Origin: Lucinisca nassula | Taxonomy: Eukaryota > Mollusca > Bivalvia > Lucinida > Lucinidae | Assembly (NCBI GenBank): GCA_963580285.1 | Contig: OY757017.1 | Span: forward strand, 13,776,538 to 13,840,537 | Reading direction: 5' to 3' | Length of the DNA stretch: 64,000 nt | Shown here: in pieces, positions 53,691-64,000 of the stretch | How the letters are laid out: every line of letters starts with the position of its first letter | How positions within the stretch are numbered: the stretch's first letter is position 1 | The notes under the pieces: model-generated | Databases searched by the model: none | Told to the model about the DNA's origin: nothing | Seen by the model: only the letters and a program-made list of their open reading frames with translations | Made by a program: the position numbers and the translations under genes

Positions 53691-54050
53691 TACCTATACC
53701 GCCATTATCTTTTTGAATACGTTTTGTTTACTCTCTTGTTGTTTGTATTTTGTAAAGCAGAGAACATGGATAAATTTGGAATTTAAAATATTTCATCATA
53801 TATCTGGCTTCTATCAAAGATACATTCGTATATACATGTAACTATGGCGCTTAAATCGTTGTATCAATTTTTGCATTTTTGTACTGGGGAATTCATATAA
53901 TACTAATGCTTCACAAATAACTAAACTTAAAGACGAGTTGCAAAATATTTTAGGGACTTAATATTCAGACATTGATAGTTCACGGAGACGACATAATATT
54001 TTCTCTATTTGTCGACAAAGTACAGATAATGTATAAAGTGATGCTAAATG
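53691..54050. other. Intergenic, no feature
   Basis: AT-rich; no gene. Confidence 0.45.
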
Positions 54051-54350
54051 TACGAGGGCTGATTGATATGTTGTGAGCCTCATATTGAATGAAGTACACA
54101 AGACAAAGATGTTCTTTTCAAGCCCTACTATTCACTGATTATATAAGGCCGTGTACCCAAGGACTGGTCTCGTTTGGTCTGTTTATATCAACGAGGTAGC
54201 ACAACAGGACAAACAAAGTGGACAAAAACGGTGAAAGAGCAGTGATCCAATATTTGCATAAAAAAGGTTTAACACCGGAGGATATCCATAACGATATGGT
54301 ACATGTAGCAACACTGGGGAAAGATGCTCCTTCAAATGCTACAGTGAAAA

Positions 54351-54655
54351 TTGATTGATTGATTGATTTGGGGTTTAACGTCCCCGTCAACACTGTATAG
54401 GTCATTTTGGAGACGTTGCTTCCAATTTTGTGGGACTTTTACCCGACATTGAGATGAAATGACATCTCAAGCCCTGTCGCCCAATGAAACCAAAAGGGTT
54501 TATAATCATGGGCGGTCCAACTATCACAGCTTTGCTTTGGCAGGATTAGATCCTCTACGCGGTTTACCAGTACTCGTGTGCGGTTGGTTTCAGCTCTGCG
54601 TGGAAGCATCATGCAGCCCATCTATTTCTCAAAGCCCTGATGGGCGGGGGCAGTA
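54351..54655 (-). mobile_element. SINE-A copy A14 inside mariner M2
   Basis: Full length, minus strand, with tail aaatcaatcaatcaatca. Flanked by CTACAGTGAAAA at 54339-54350 and 54656-54667, a 12-bp target duplication lying in the DNA-binding half of the transposase. Confidence 0.92.
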
Positions 54656-54857
54656 CTACAGTGAAAAGGTTTGTGGCGGAATTTAAGCGCGACAGACAGA
54701 GCCTTGAGGATGACCCCCGTCCTGGAAGGTCGATTTGCAACCTCCAAAATAGTCAATAAAGTCCATGATATTGTTATGACTGATAGACGAGTCACGGAAG
54801 GATATATAGGCAGTAGAGTTGGCATTTCACAGGAAAGAGTACAATCCATTCTGACAG

Positions 54858-54894
54858 TTTTGTTTGATTTGAGGTTTAACGTCCCCGTCAACAC
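54858..54894 (-). mobile_element. SINE-A tail-only insertion A15 inside mariner M2
   Basis: Only ttttgtttgatttgaggttt and aacgtccccgtcaacac: the last 37 bp of SINE-A. It replaces the transposase segment before RWVPRLL. Confidence 0.75.
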
Positions 54895-55754
54895 CCGATG
54901 GGTACCAAGACTTCTGACAGTTGATCAGAAGCACACCAGGAGAACATTATCGCGTGCTAGTCTTAACCTTTTTTTTGGAAGATCCTGCCAACTTTCTTCA
55001 GAGATTTGTTACTATAGATGAAACATGGGTCCATCATTTTACTCCAGAGGCCAAACAACAATCGAAACAATGGAATCACCCTGGCTCACCCCGCCAAAGA
55101 AGGCAAAGACTGTTCCATCAGCTGGGAAGGTTATGACCTCTTTTTTGGGATGCAGATGGTATTCTGCTAACCGGGACAAACAATCAATGGCACGCACTAT
55201 GCTTCACTTCAGAGGCAGTTACGGGAAAATATTTAACTTAAGCGCGACGGAAAGCTCACTAAAGGTGTGTTGTTCCATTAGGACAATGCTCCTGTTCACA
55301 AGTATGTCATTGCTATGGCTGGCATTCACGATTGTGTCTTTAAATTGATTGGACAATCCGCCTTATTCACTTGAACTCGCTCCATCAGAATTTCATCTAT
55401 TTCCAAAACTGACAACGGCTATTTCAGGCACCCACTTTCAGTCCCATATTTACTTCATATATGCAGTGGATGACTTTCTGAACAGCCAAGAAAAGGAGTT
55501 CTATAAAAAGTGGCATTGAGGCCCTTAAACACCGCTGAAAAACATGTATAGATTTTGAAGGGGATTTTGTTTAAAAATAATACAATATGTCCGACAAAAT
55601 CCTTCAGTATGAGGCTCACAACATGTCAATCAGCCCTCCTAGTTCAGCAATATATTAAAGATATTTTTCAGCTACGAGCGGACACGGTACCTGATGCCTC
55701 CTTACGAACTGTCTCGTATCAGTTTTTTGCACCCCAAACCTAATATAAGCTTGT

Positions 55755-55890
55755 TTAAAAAAAAACAGAATTGGAGGCAATGATCAGGAATCGATACAAT
55801 TAGCCCACAGCTCCCATCAGAGACACCAAAGGGAAAGAAACACACACTTGAATTAACTAGACCCTAAAAGCAGATTATTATACTCTGGAC
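55755..55890 (-). repeat. Repeat family W, copy 3 (partial, inverted)
   Basis: ggaggcaatgatcaggaatc and catcagagacaccaaaggga match 3855-3720 in reverse. Confidence 0.6.
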
Positions 55891-56020
55891 CAGTTAAATG
55901 GAGCACAATTCATCGGATATAACAATTCGTCAACGCTTAATATTCTTACTAGGAACGTAGTCAAATGGACTCATTTCAGGAATTAGACATACCTCCACCT
56001 CAGATTTGCATTGCAAATAA
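55891..56020. other. Intergenic, no feature
   Basis: No gene. Confidence 0.4.
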
Positions 56021-56230
56021 CATGTTCGTATAATTTCACCACAACATTTTAACATTGTAAATATCATTTTCATGTAATATTTGTAACTTTTGTGTTATTA
56101 TATTTTCCACGATGTTTTTCCTCAGACTGTGATTTTGATGTGTTTGTATATAATGTAGAGAGGAGGCTGCACCAAATGGGCTACTCACTCTAAATAAAGA
56201 ACTTCCTCTTAAATATTATTCAAAACTATA
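56021..56230 (+). repeat. LINE-3'-end-like repeat
   Basis: cgtataatttcaccacaaca through gggctactcactctaaataa and a final AATAAAG. A shorter copy is at 53058. The layout suggests a retroelement 3' end, but no reverse transcriptase frame is near, so the class is a guess. Confidence 0.4.
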
Positions 56231-56332
56231 CATTAATATATATGGATCAGGTAAGCGAGAGGTTTCGTCTAAATTTCAGCCCTTAAAACGTACTGTATGA
56301 GGATCTACACGGCTTACGATTCTAACTAATCA

Positions 56333-56740
56333 TCACGAAAACACGCCTATATACAGTAGAACTTCGATGGCTCGAACACCGATGGCTCGTATACCATGGC
56401 TGAGTCGAACCCGTTTTTGAGTCCCTAGGAAATTCCTCTACATAAGAAATAATGGGGGATAATTTAGGAGATTTTTGTCTTTTATCTTGCAAATGTATGC
56501 TGTGTGTACTCATTAGAATCGCCTCATCGAGGCGATTCTAATGAGTACACACAGCATACATTTTCATTATAGAGCACCGAAAAGACCCAAAAGTATCTCG
56601 TTATGCCTCCTGGCAGTAGCCCTCAGTGGCTCGAACTACCCCTGTCTCGAACAGATTTTCATGGTCCCAAAGGTGTTCGAGCCATTGAAGTTCGACTGTA
56701 ATTTTGATCCCCTTGAACCCCACTTTTATAAAGTAATAAT
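56333..56740 (+). mobile_element. MITE P1 left part split by P3
   Basis: catcacgaaaacacgcctat-ata before the insert and attttgatccccttgaaccc after it reconstruct a normal P1 left arm. The copy stops at 56740, before the core. Confidence 0.75.
56354..56698. mobile_element. MITE P3 copy 2, full length, TA-flanked
   Basis: Ends cagtagaacttcgatggctc and (complement) cagtcgaacttcaatggctc, with TA at 56352-56353 and 56699-56700. Core 56494-56560: gtactcattagaatcgcctc, atc apex, gaggcgattctaatgagtac. TA duplication and a CAGT start fit Tc1/mariner-type mobilisation. Confidence 0.85.
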
Positions 56741-56946
56741 TTAAAAGAAAGCTCCAGGGACCGCCACAATCACAAGACGCAGACCACTCTCGACACCAAG
56801 AGGAAGAGGAAACATACACACAACAAGAAAAAATACGAGTGTTTATGAAATCGGACAATCATCCCTCTCTTCCCCACACGGGGTGATCAGACCATTGGAA
56901 AACACTGAACACCAACTCACAACAAATTCACAGACATACAACAAAC

Positions 56947-57224
56947 ATTACGCTAACACACCCGTGCGACATAGTGCATTTTTCACAATTCCAAAATGAC
57001 TACTTTTCGGATGAAAATCCATGATATTTTTCTTATATATACTGCAAACATAGGTTGTGGGTACTCGTTAGAACCGCCTCATTGAGGCGGTTCTAACGAG
57101 TACCCACAACCTATGTCTTGGAGTAAAAATAAGAAAAATAATGTTTACCCCCGTAAACCCCAGTTTTCTCTATACAAAGTGGGGTGTAAGGGGGTGTTCA
57201 TTTCACGGACTTGTTCACGTAATG
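56947..57224 (+). mobile_element. MITE P2, full length
   Basis: cattacgctaacacacccgt to cacggacttgttcacgtaat, core gaaccgcctcattgaggcgg perfect, inner flank gtaaaccccagttttctcta. Confidence 0.9.
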
Positions 57225-57339
57225 AATAGCCTTAGGACGGTCAGCGGCGGCTTAAAGATCTTTTACCGGCCGAATCTTCGCCCTAGGTTAGGGTGTTTTT
57301 TTTTTTTTTTAACAATAAACATTAAATATTCGGTTTGCA

Positions 57340-57521
57340 TATTGTAAACCGGGGTTTTCACGGGTATACCTTGCAATATAGATTGTGGGCACTCGTTTAC
57401 CCACAATCTATATTTTGAGCTGATATAAGAAAAATATCATAATTTTTCATCTTAAAATGCTCGTTTTTTCGGCGATGAAGTTTACTATGTATATGTATTT
57501 GCATAGGCGTGTTTTCGTAAT
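57340..57521 (+). mobile_element. MITE P1 lacking the core apex
   Basis: gattgtgggcactcgtttac then ccacaatctatattttgagc: the TTAGAACCGCCTC arms are cleanly missing. Right end gcataggcgtgttttcgtaa present. Confidence 0.8.
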
Positions 57522-57825
57522 TTATCCTTATAGGCATCAGTGCACGTGTCCGAAAGACCATAGTCCACTTTTGAAAGTAAGGTGCGAAAGGGATGTCAAT
57601 GAAGTTCTTTTAACGAAACTGTACTGGAAGAACCTTAAGTCTACTTTAGAAACTAAGGGGCGAAAGGGTTACGTGTTTTGTGTTTTCATGTGCGTATTCA
57701 TTATTAGACAATGTTCAGCAAGAAATATAGTGCATAATGCTTAATTACAACATGTACCTTTTGAATAAACATCTGCAATTAGAACTATTCATATTTACTA
57801 AATGAACATGAAATTACTTTTTCTC
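57522..57825. other. Intergenic, no supported gene
   Basis: A 95-codon frame (57457-57744) begins inside the MITE and has no motif; aaggtgcgaaaggg / aaggggcgaaaggg phrases repeat. Not called. Confidence 0.35.
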
Positions 57826-58121
57826 ATTGGGGCTTGAAGAAATATATGGGCTGCATGATGCTTCCACGCAGAGCTGAATCTGACCCACACACGAGTACTG
57901 GTAAACCGCTTAGAGGATCTAAGCCTGCCCAGGCAAAGCGGTGTGAGTGTCGGACCGTCCATGCTTATAAACCCTATTGGTTTCATTGGGCGACAGGGCT
58001 TGAGATGTCATTTCATCTCAATGTCGGGTAACAGTCACACAAAATTGGAAGCAACGTCTCCAAAATGACCTTTACAGTGTTGACGGGAACGTTAAACCTC
58101 AAATCAATCAAACAAACAAAC
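57826..58121 (+). mobile_element. SINE-A copy A16, head slightly truncated
   Basis: attggggcttgaagaaatat to cctcaaatcaatcaaacaaa. Confidence 0.87.
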
Positions 58122-58764
58122 TTTCTTCTCATCAATTGTAATACCATTTCCTTGCAATAAATTGTTCATGTAAAAACCTTTAAGCATTTCAAGAACTACC
58201 TGAAAAGTATGTTAGAATTGTTCCGTGTAAATGTAGAGGACTGTAATTATAGTGGCTACTGAATAGGTTAGGTCAATGCAAAGTTCGACTGACAAAGATC
58301 TTGGTTAAATTCCAACGGGTATCTTTTAAAGATATTTTCTGTCTCTGCCCTTTTAATGTATTTTTACGGCGTAGCCGTTATGGTTTTGCTTTTGTCCTAC
58401 ATTTTTTGTTATTCCATTGGTTAATAAAACCACATGTCCAAGAAGATGACCATTTCATTGGTCAATGATTTGCATAAATAAATCTACTCAAAAATACGAC
58501 AGTTTACTGAAGTTTTAACCTAGGAAATGTTTCGTTTTTTATGTGAGACATGAATGAAAAATATATACAGTTTCGGCTTGCTCACCGTCTTGTCCTTTGA
58601 TGACCATACGTCATATGTATAATTGTGTTTCTAGTGAATTCTGTAACTGCTGCGGTGAATAGCTATTTTGACCTAATTTCACGTGGTTGGTCTATATAGC
58701 GAAAGGAACCATTTCGCGAAAGGAAGGTTCTTTCGCGAAAGGGAGAATTTTCTGCGAAAGGAAT
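58122..58764. other. Intergenic; TTTCGCGAAAGG phrases at 58695-58765
   Basis: gcgaaaggaaccatttcgcg and two more near-palindromic units. No gene. Confidence 0.45.
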
Positions 58765-58905
58765 TGTTTGTTTGATTTGAGGTTTAACGTCCCCATCAAC
58801 ACTGTGTAGGTCATTTTGGAGACGTTGCTTCCAAGTTTGTAGGACTTTTACCCGACATTGAGATGAAATGACACCTCAAGCCATGTTGCCCAATGAAACC
58901 AATAA
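58765..58905 (-). mobile_element. SINE-A copy A17, 3' half
   Basis: ttgtttgatttgaggtttaa to caatgaaaccaataaa; 5' truncated. Confidence 0.8.
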
Positions 58906-59454
58906 AGAGATATAGCATGACAAAAACATGTAATAATCGCATTACAAATTGACAGATGTTTAATTTACAATATATGCTAAATAAAAGTTGCAGTGTATCA
59001 TTTGTCTTCAGCATACTTTATGTTCTCCATTTTAACATAAAAAGGACATTTTCGAATATCATTAATGTTATATAAATTCTGAAAAGGAATAAGTGTAATT
59101 TGACTTTTAATTAGGTGCACATAAGATCAAGTTTCCGTCCGTTTGTCTGCTCGTCCGTTTGTTCGTCCGCCTATGCGTTTACGTTCACCATAGCGACAAC
59201 CCTGAATGTCCCTAGAATTTGTGTTCAAAAACAGTAAAAGATAACGTTTTCTTATTTGTTGTGCATATACTTGAGATCATATGCTCTTGAAATGAGGTCA
59301 TGTTTTTAACCTTGACCTTTTACATTGACCTTAGCTCAAACAGGCGGGACACCGCCCTCTGCAAAGCTATTTTTCCTCGCGTGACATCTGAATTGTTTGA
59401 ACACAGTAAACCAGTTCATAGCTAGACAATTGTTGCTGTCACTATTGTAGCTCA
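58906..59454. other. Intergenic; fragment of an array-type element at 59110-59350
   Basis: gtccgtccgtttgtctgctc and ccttgaccttttacattgac resemble the 5' parts of T2 and T3. No gene. Confidence 0.4.
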
Positions 59455-59456
59455 TA

Positions 59457-60527
59457 TTGCACGACCCGCAGAAAAATCGACCGACTGAAGTCGGTTGATT
59501 TTCTAAGAGTGCCCTAAAATCACCGTGTCATTCTGTCAGTCTGTCTGTCCGTCCGTAACCCGTTTGTGAAAATTGGTGATAGTGACTTAACCGCTTGGAA
59601 TATTTAAACAATTTTTGGCATACTGATAGATATCAATGAGATCTAACCAATGAACTTACGAAATATTACATTCCATTTAGTATAGCCTCGCCGAGGCGAA
59701 AAATGTGAAAATTTTCGAACTGCTTCTCCTCGGAAACCGTTGGGCCGATTGAAGTCAAATTTCATATGGAGCCTCTATGGGATGGGGGAAACCAAAATTT
59801 GCTCATGGGGTCCAGGTCACATGACCAAAATGGCCGCCAAGCCATATATGGTCTGTCTGTCTGTCCGTCCGTAACCCGTTTGTGAAAATTGGTGATAGTG
59901 ACTTAACCGCTTGGAATATTTAAACAATTTTTGGCATACTGATAGTATCAATGAGGTCTAACCAATGAACTTGCGAAGTATTACATTCCATTTAGTATAG
60001 CCTCGCCGAGGCGAAAAATGTGAAAATTTTCGAACTGCTTCTCCTCGGAAACCGTTGGGCCGATTAAGGTCAAATTTCATATGGAGCCTCTATGGGATGG
60101 AGAAAACCAAAATTTGCTCATGGGGTCCAGGTCACCTGCCAAAATGGCCGCCAAGCCATATATGGTAAAAACCCTTCAAAATAGTTTTCTCCAGAACCAC
60201 TTGGCAGATTTCCACGAAACTTGATAAATAGCATCTGGGACGTAGGCCCATCATAAATTGCTAAAATGGTGACCCTGGGTTGACCTCGACCTTCTTTGTG
60301 CCTAGGTCAAACTTTGACACATATGCTTTTGTATTGGAAAAGTGAGAATTCATTTTATTCTGCAAACGATTCAGAATACAGTACTAAAGTATTTGATATA
60401 TTTTTGCTCCTTACGATAAGGCGCATTTATTGGGGGAACCGTTTGAGGTCCAGGTCACATGACCAAAATGGCCGCCATACCCATATATGGTAACACTCAT
60501 AAAGCTGAAAGCATCCGGCGGGTCGTG
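59457..60527. mobile_element. Element T3 with inverted ends and a 316-bp tandem duplication
   Basis: Left gcacgacccgcagaaaaa, right ccggcgggtcgtgc: short inverted ends of about 11 bp. Inside, gtccgtccgtaacccgtttg begins at 59547 and again at 59863, and the 316-bp units are nearly identical, down to ccaaaatggccgccaagcca. A third short version (caaaatggccgccatacc) is near 60470. No protein-coding capacity. Confidence 0.6.
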
Positions 60528-60586
60528 CACTTCAGCTGAAGCACTGGTTTCTAAACAACCTTCCAATTAAATCTACGCCGCATATC

Positions 60587-63405
60587 TTTTTAGCTCACCT
60601 GTCACGTAGTGACAAGGTGAGCTTTTGGGATCACTTTTTGTCCGTCGTCCGTCGTGCGTCCGTGCGTCCGTCCGTGCGTCCGTGCGTGCGTCCGTAAACT
60701 TTTCTTCAAACGACATCTCCTCCTAAACCACTGATCGGATTTTGACCAAACTTCACAGGAATGATCCTTAGGAGGTCCCCTTTCAAAGTTGTTCAAATGG
60801 TTCCGGTCCGTTGCACATATAGGTCACAGTAGCCAAAAATAGATTTTTTTCACCGAAAACTTAAAAAATCTTCTTCTCTGAAACCGCAAGGCCCAGGTCT
60901 TTGATATTTGGTATGAAGCTTCATCTAGTGGACCCCTACCAAGATTGTTCAAATTATAGTGCTGGGGCCAAAAATGCCCCCGCACGGGGGCCCTTTGGTT
61001 TTACATGGGCTTATATAGGGAAAATCTTTAAAAATCTTCTTCTCTCAAACCGCAAGGCCCAGGTCTTTGATATTTGGTATGAAGCTTCATCTAGTGGACC
61101 CCTACCAAGATTGTACAAATTATAGTGCTGGAGCTAGAAATGCCCCCGCCCCGGGGCCCTTTGGTTTTACATGGGCTTATATAGGGAAAATCTTTAAAAA
61201 TCTTCTTCTCTGAAACCACAAGGCCCAGGTCTTTGATATTTTGTATGAAGCTTCATCTAGTGGATCCCTACCAAGATTGTTCAAATTATAGTGCTGGGGC
61301 CAAAAATGCCCCCCGCACGGGGGCCCTTTGGTTTTACATGGGCTTATATAGGGAAAATCTTTAAAAATCTTCTTCTCTGAGACCGCAAGGCCCAGGTCTT
61401 TGATATTTGGTATGAAGCTTCATCTAGTGGACCCCTACCCAGATTGTTCAAATTTTAGTGCTGGGGCCAAAAATGCCCCCACACGGGGGCCCTTTTGTTT
61501 TACATAGGCTTATATAGGGAAAATCTTTGAAAATCTTCTCTGAAACTGCAAGGGATAGGTCTTTGATATTTGGTATGAAGCTTTATCTAGTGGACCCCTA
61601 CCAAAATTGTTCAAATTATAGTGCTGGAGCTAAAAATGCCCCCGCACGGGGGCCCTTTGGTTTTACATGGGCTTATATAGGGAAAATCTTTAAAAATCTT
61701 CTTCTCTGAAACCGCAAGGCCCAGGTCTTTGATATTTGGTATGAAGCTTCATCTAGTGGACCCCTACCAAGATTGTTCAAATTTTTGTTCTGGGGCCAAA
61801 AATGCCCCCACACGGGGGCCCTTTGGTTTTACATAGGCTTATATAGGGAAAATCTTTAAAAATCTTCTCTGAAACCGCAAGGCCCAGGTCTTTGATATTT
61901 GGTATGAAGCTTCATCTAGTGGACCCCTACCAAGATTGTTCAAATTTTAGTGCTGGGGCCAAAAATGCCCCCACATGGGGGCCCTTTGCTTTTGCATGGG
62001 CTTATATAGGGAAAATCTTTAAAAATCTTCTTCTCTGAAACCGCAAGGCCCATGTCTTTGATATTTGGTATGAAGCTTTATCTAGTGGACCCCTACCAAG
62101 ATTGTTCAAATTATAGTGCTGGAGCTAAAAATGCCCCCGCACGGGGGCCCTTTGGTTTTACATGGGCTTATATGGGAAAATCTTGAAAAATCTACTCCTC
62201 TGAAACCGCAAGGCCCATTTCTTTGATATTTGGTATAAAGCTTCATCTAGTGGACCCCTACCAAGATTGTTCAAATTATAGTGCTGGGGCCAAAAATGCC
62301 CCCACACGGGGGCCCTTTTGTTTTACATAGGCTTATATAGGGAAAATCTTTAAAAATCTTCTTCTCTGAAGCCCCAAGGCCCAGGTCTTTGATATTTGGT
62401 ATGAAGCTTCATCTAGTGGACCCCTACCAAGATTGTTCAAATTATAGTGCTGTAGCTAAAAATGCCCCCCGCACCAGGGCCCTTTGGTTTTACATGGGCT
62501 TATATAGGGAAAATCTTGAAAAATCTTCTTCTCTGAAACCGCAAGGCCCAGGTCTTTGATATTTGGTATGAAGCTTCATCTAGTGGATCCCTACCAAGAT
62601 TGTTCAAATTATAGTGCTGGGGCCAAAAATGCCCCCGCACCAGGGCCCTTTTGTTTTACATAGGCTTATATAGGAATAATCTTGAAAAATCTTCTTCTCT
62701 GAAACTTCAAGGCCCAGGTCTTTGATATTTGGTATGAAGCTTCATCTTTCGGACCTCTACCAAGATTGTTCAAATTATAACCCTGGGGCTAAAAATGCCC
62801 CAGCTCCGGGTCCCTTTGGTTTTACATAGACTTATATAAGGAAAATCTTGAAAAATCTTCTTCTCTGAAACCACAAGGCTTAGGTCTTCAATATTTGTTT
62901 TGAAGCTTCAGCTAGTGGACCTCTATAAAGATTGTTCAAATTAAATCCCTGAGACCAAAAAATGCCCCCGCCATGTGGCCCTTTGGTTTTACTTAGACTT
63001 ATATAGGGAAAATCTTTAAAAATCATCTTCTCTGAAACACAAGGCTTAGGTCTTTGATATTTGTTATTAAGCTTCAGCTAGTGGACCTCTACCAAGATTG
63101 TTAAAATTATAGCCCTGGGGCCAAAAATGCCCCCGCTCCGGGGCTCTAAAATTGGTTAAACATAGACTTATATAGGGAAAATCTTGTTTTACATAGACTT
63201 CTATATGCAGGGTAAACCTTTAAAATCTTCTTCTCTGAAACCAGAAAGCCCAGGTCTTTCATATTCGATAAGAAGTTTCATCTTGTGGACCTCTACCAAG
63301 ATTGTTCAAATTATAGCCCTGGGGCCAAAATTGACCCTGCCCGGGGCCCACTTGTTATACATTGGATCAGGTGAGCGAACCAGGGCCCTCTGGGCCCTCT
63401 TGTTT
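60587..63405 (+). mobile_element. Long array-bearing element T2 (pearl/CvE-like organisation)
   Basis: Starts ttttagctcacctgtcacgt, with hairpin acctgtcacgtagtgacaag, a gtccgtgcgtccgtccgtgc microsatellite and tcaaacgacatctcctccta. It ends aggtgagcgaaccagggccc, tctgggccctcttgttt, with a GGGCCC hairpin just before the end. An array of about 15 units of 166 bp fills it. No gene; frames inside are repeat by-products. Confidence 0.7.
60860..63330 (+). repeat. Tandem array, about 166-bp period
   Basis: aggtctttgatatttggtat recurs at about 60895, 61061, 61227, 61394, 61557 and 61723, onward to about 63250. Units also share ctagtggacccctaccaaga and gggccctttggttttacatg. The last three or four units are more diverged. 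Confidence 0.92.
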
Positions 63406-63667
63406 AAAGATATTTCTTGTTAATGTTTATTTCTTTTTTGGCTTCGGCGAACTATCTAATCGAAAATCATAATTGAATTTTACCTCAGAGCCGATTATTT
63501 AACTGATGTCTGACAAGCTAAGTTTGCATTTGAAATGCAAATTTGATGTTATCGATTGCAAATAAACGGAAATTTTCCGGACGATTTCTTGGCAATAATA
63601 TTTGTTTGCACTGGCAGTCTCAGGTTGTCTCAAATGTAATTCTTGCATAATTGAGGTTGAATTTAAT
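63406..63667. other. Intergenic, no feature
   Basis: AT-rich; gttatcgattgcaaataaac resembles 50200. Confidence 0.4.
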
Positions 63668-63880
63668 TTAACCCTTGTCCTGCTGAGCCCGGATATGCGT
63701 TATTTTCCAAACAATGAAGATCCAGATCAGATGGCTTCTGACGAAGCCATCTGATCAGGATCTACATTGTTTGCCATTCAGATTGTGAATTTGTTGCAAT
63801 AATTTGCATCAAGTAATCTGATTGGGTAATAATCGATAGTGGGTGTGACATATATGAATATTCAGCAGGACAAGGGTTAA
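63668..63880. mobile_element. MITE R, full length
   Basis: ttaacccttgtcctgctgag and (complement) ttaacccttgtcctgctgaa; the match covers about 19 bp. Centre gatggcttctgacgaagcca, tctgatcaggatct forms a hairpin. Confidence 0.82.
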
Positions 63881-63881
63881 G

Positions 63882-64000
63882 TACAGTGAAATTCCGCCTA
63901 AAATTAAGACTATTTCTCACAAGGGTGCAGTTACTCTGTTTTCGTGTTATCTGCACACACGGTCCTCTGGTCAGGGCCACCTTTGGGACTGTTCAAAAGT
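63882..64000 (-). mobile_element. MITE G copy G7, cut by the window end
   Basis: tacagtgaaattccgcctaa to ttgggactgttcaaaagt; it continues past the window. Confidence 0.75.

Larger units (their letters stand above)
54053..55639 (+). pseudogene. Mariner element M2, dead transposase
   Basis: Inverted ends CGAGGGCTGATTGATATG and (right, complement) GGAGGGCTGATTGACATG, both next to TA; the ends match over about 30 bp. Plus-strand pieces of a mariner transposase: DKNGERAVIQYLHKKGLT near 54215, RFVAEFKRDRQSLEDDPRPG at 54668, VPRLLTVDQKHTRRTLSRA at 54900, RFVTIDETWVHHFTPEAKQQ at 55003, KAKTVPSAGKVMTSF at 55100, DNAPVHKYVIAMA at 55285 and YSLELAPSEFHLFPKL at 55370. The first catalytic Asp (DETW) and the second (DNAPVH) are visible. 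The third motif reads E in place of D. A stop precedes DNAPVH, frames shift repeatedly, and two SINE-A pieces interrupt. Not functional. Confidence 0.88.

Noticed and set aside
57457..57744. 95-codon frame
   Set aside because: Begins inside MITE P1, no domain, no exon signals.
60901..61709. Frames with repeated GMKLHLVDPYQ-type peptides
   Set aside because: By-product of the 166-bp array; the same peptide recurs each unit and is cut by stops.

Overview
The window reads as animal nuclear DNA, most probably from a bivalve mollusc. The reasons are split AT-rich non-coding DNA, GT-AG splice signals, several tRNA-derived SINE families, mariner remnants, and two long elements with molluscan pearl/CvE-type organisation (a GTCCGTCC-type microsatellite followed by an internal array of about 150-bp repeats). 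Genus and species cannot be told from the sequence alone. No bacterial-style operon, rRNA gene or free-standing tRNA gene was found.

Coding content is very low. One credible gene lies at 479-2272 (+): the 3' part of a secreted, cysteine-rich protein with a PAN/apple-like segment, a Thr/Ser-rich linker and three copies of a short repeated module. Its first exon or exons lie outside the window or were not recognised, and the exon junction near 1402-1453 has a reading-frame problem. A second, weak candidate is a terminal exon on the minus strand at 46820-47113, with a poly(A) signal about 80 bp beyond its stop. Nearly every other open frame sits inside a repeat.

The rest is a dense mosaic of small mobile elements, many nested in one another. 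Families named here: SINE-A (about 300 bp, head without an obvious tRNA, CAAACAAA tail, about 17 copies); SINE-B to SINE-F (tRNA-like heads); foldback MITEs P1, P2, P3 and P4, which differ in ends but share a central palindrome TTAGAAYCGCCTC / GAGGCGRTTCTAA; MITE G (ends TACAGTAAAATTCC); MITE K (ends AAGGGGAAWGGGAACACCT); MITE R (ends TTAACCCTTGTCCTGC); MITE I (ends CCCCGCCAAGCG); one PIF/Harbinger-like MITE (TAA target duplication); and two decayed mariner elements (24979-26777 minus; 54053-55639 plus), each broken by SINEs with clear target-site duplications.

Region by region: 0-2.3 kb gene; 2.3-13.9 kb scattered SINEs and MITEs with a 265-bp duplication at 11.3-12.3 kb; 13.97-16.98 kb a satellite of 82-bp units derived from the P2 core, interrupted by a 1186-bp TA-flanked insertion; 17.8-19.7 kb a 1.9-kb foldback element inside MITE K; 22-27 kb SINEs and mariner M1; 28-38.5 kb nested P1/P2/P3/G/K MITEs, an inverted MITE pair at 32.3-32.8 kb and a SINE-bearing tandem duplication at 34.8-35.7 kb; 39-41.2 kb an element with a 146-bp array; 41.9-44.3 kb minisatellites; 45-48 kb P1 MITEs, the minus-strand exon candidate and AATAC repeats; 49-58 kb Harbinger MITE, P MITEs and mariner M2; 59.4-63.4 kb two further repeat-array elements; 63.7-64 kb MITEs R and G running off the edge.

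The most interesting signal is the shared palindromic core: the same hairpin sits at the centre of elements with at least three unrelated termini, and one version has been amplified into a satellite with a 6-unit (492-bp) higher-order repeat.
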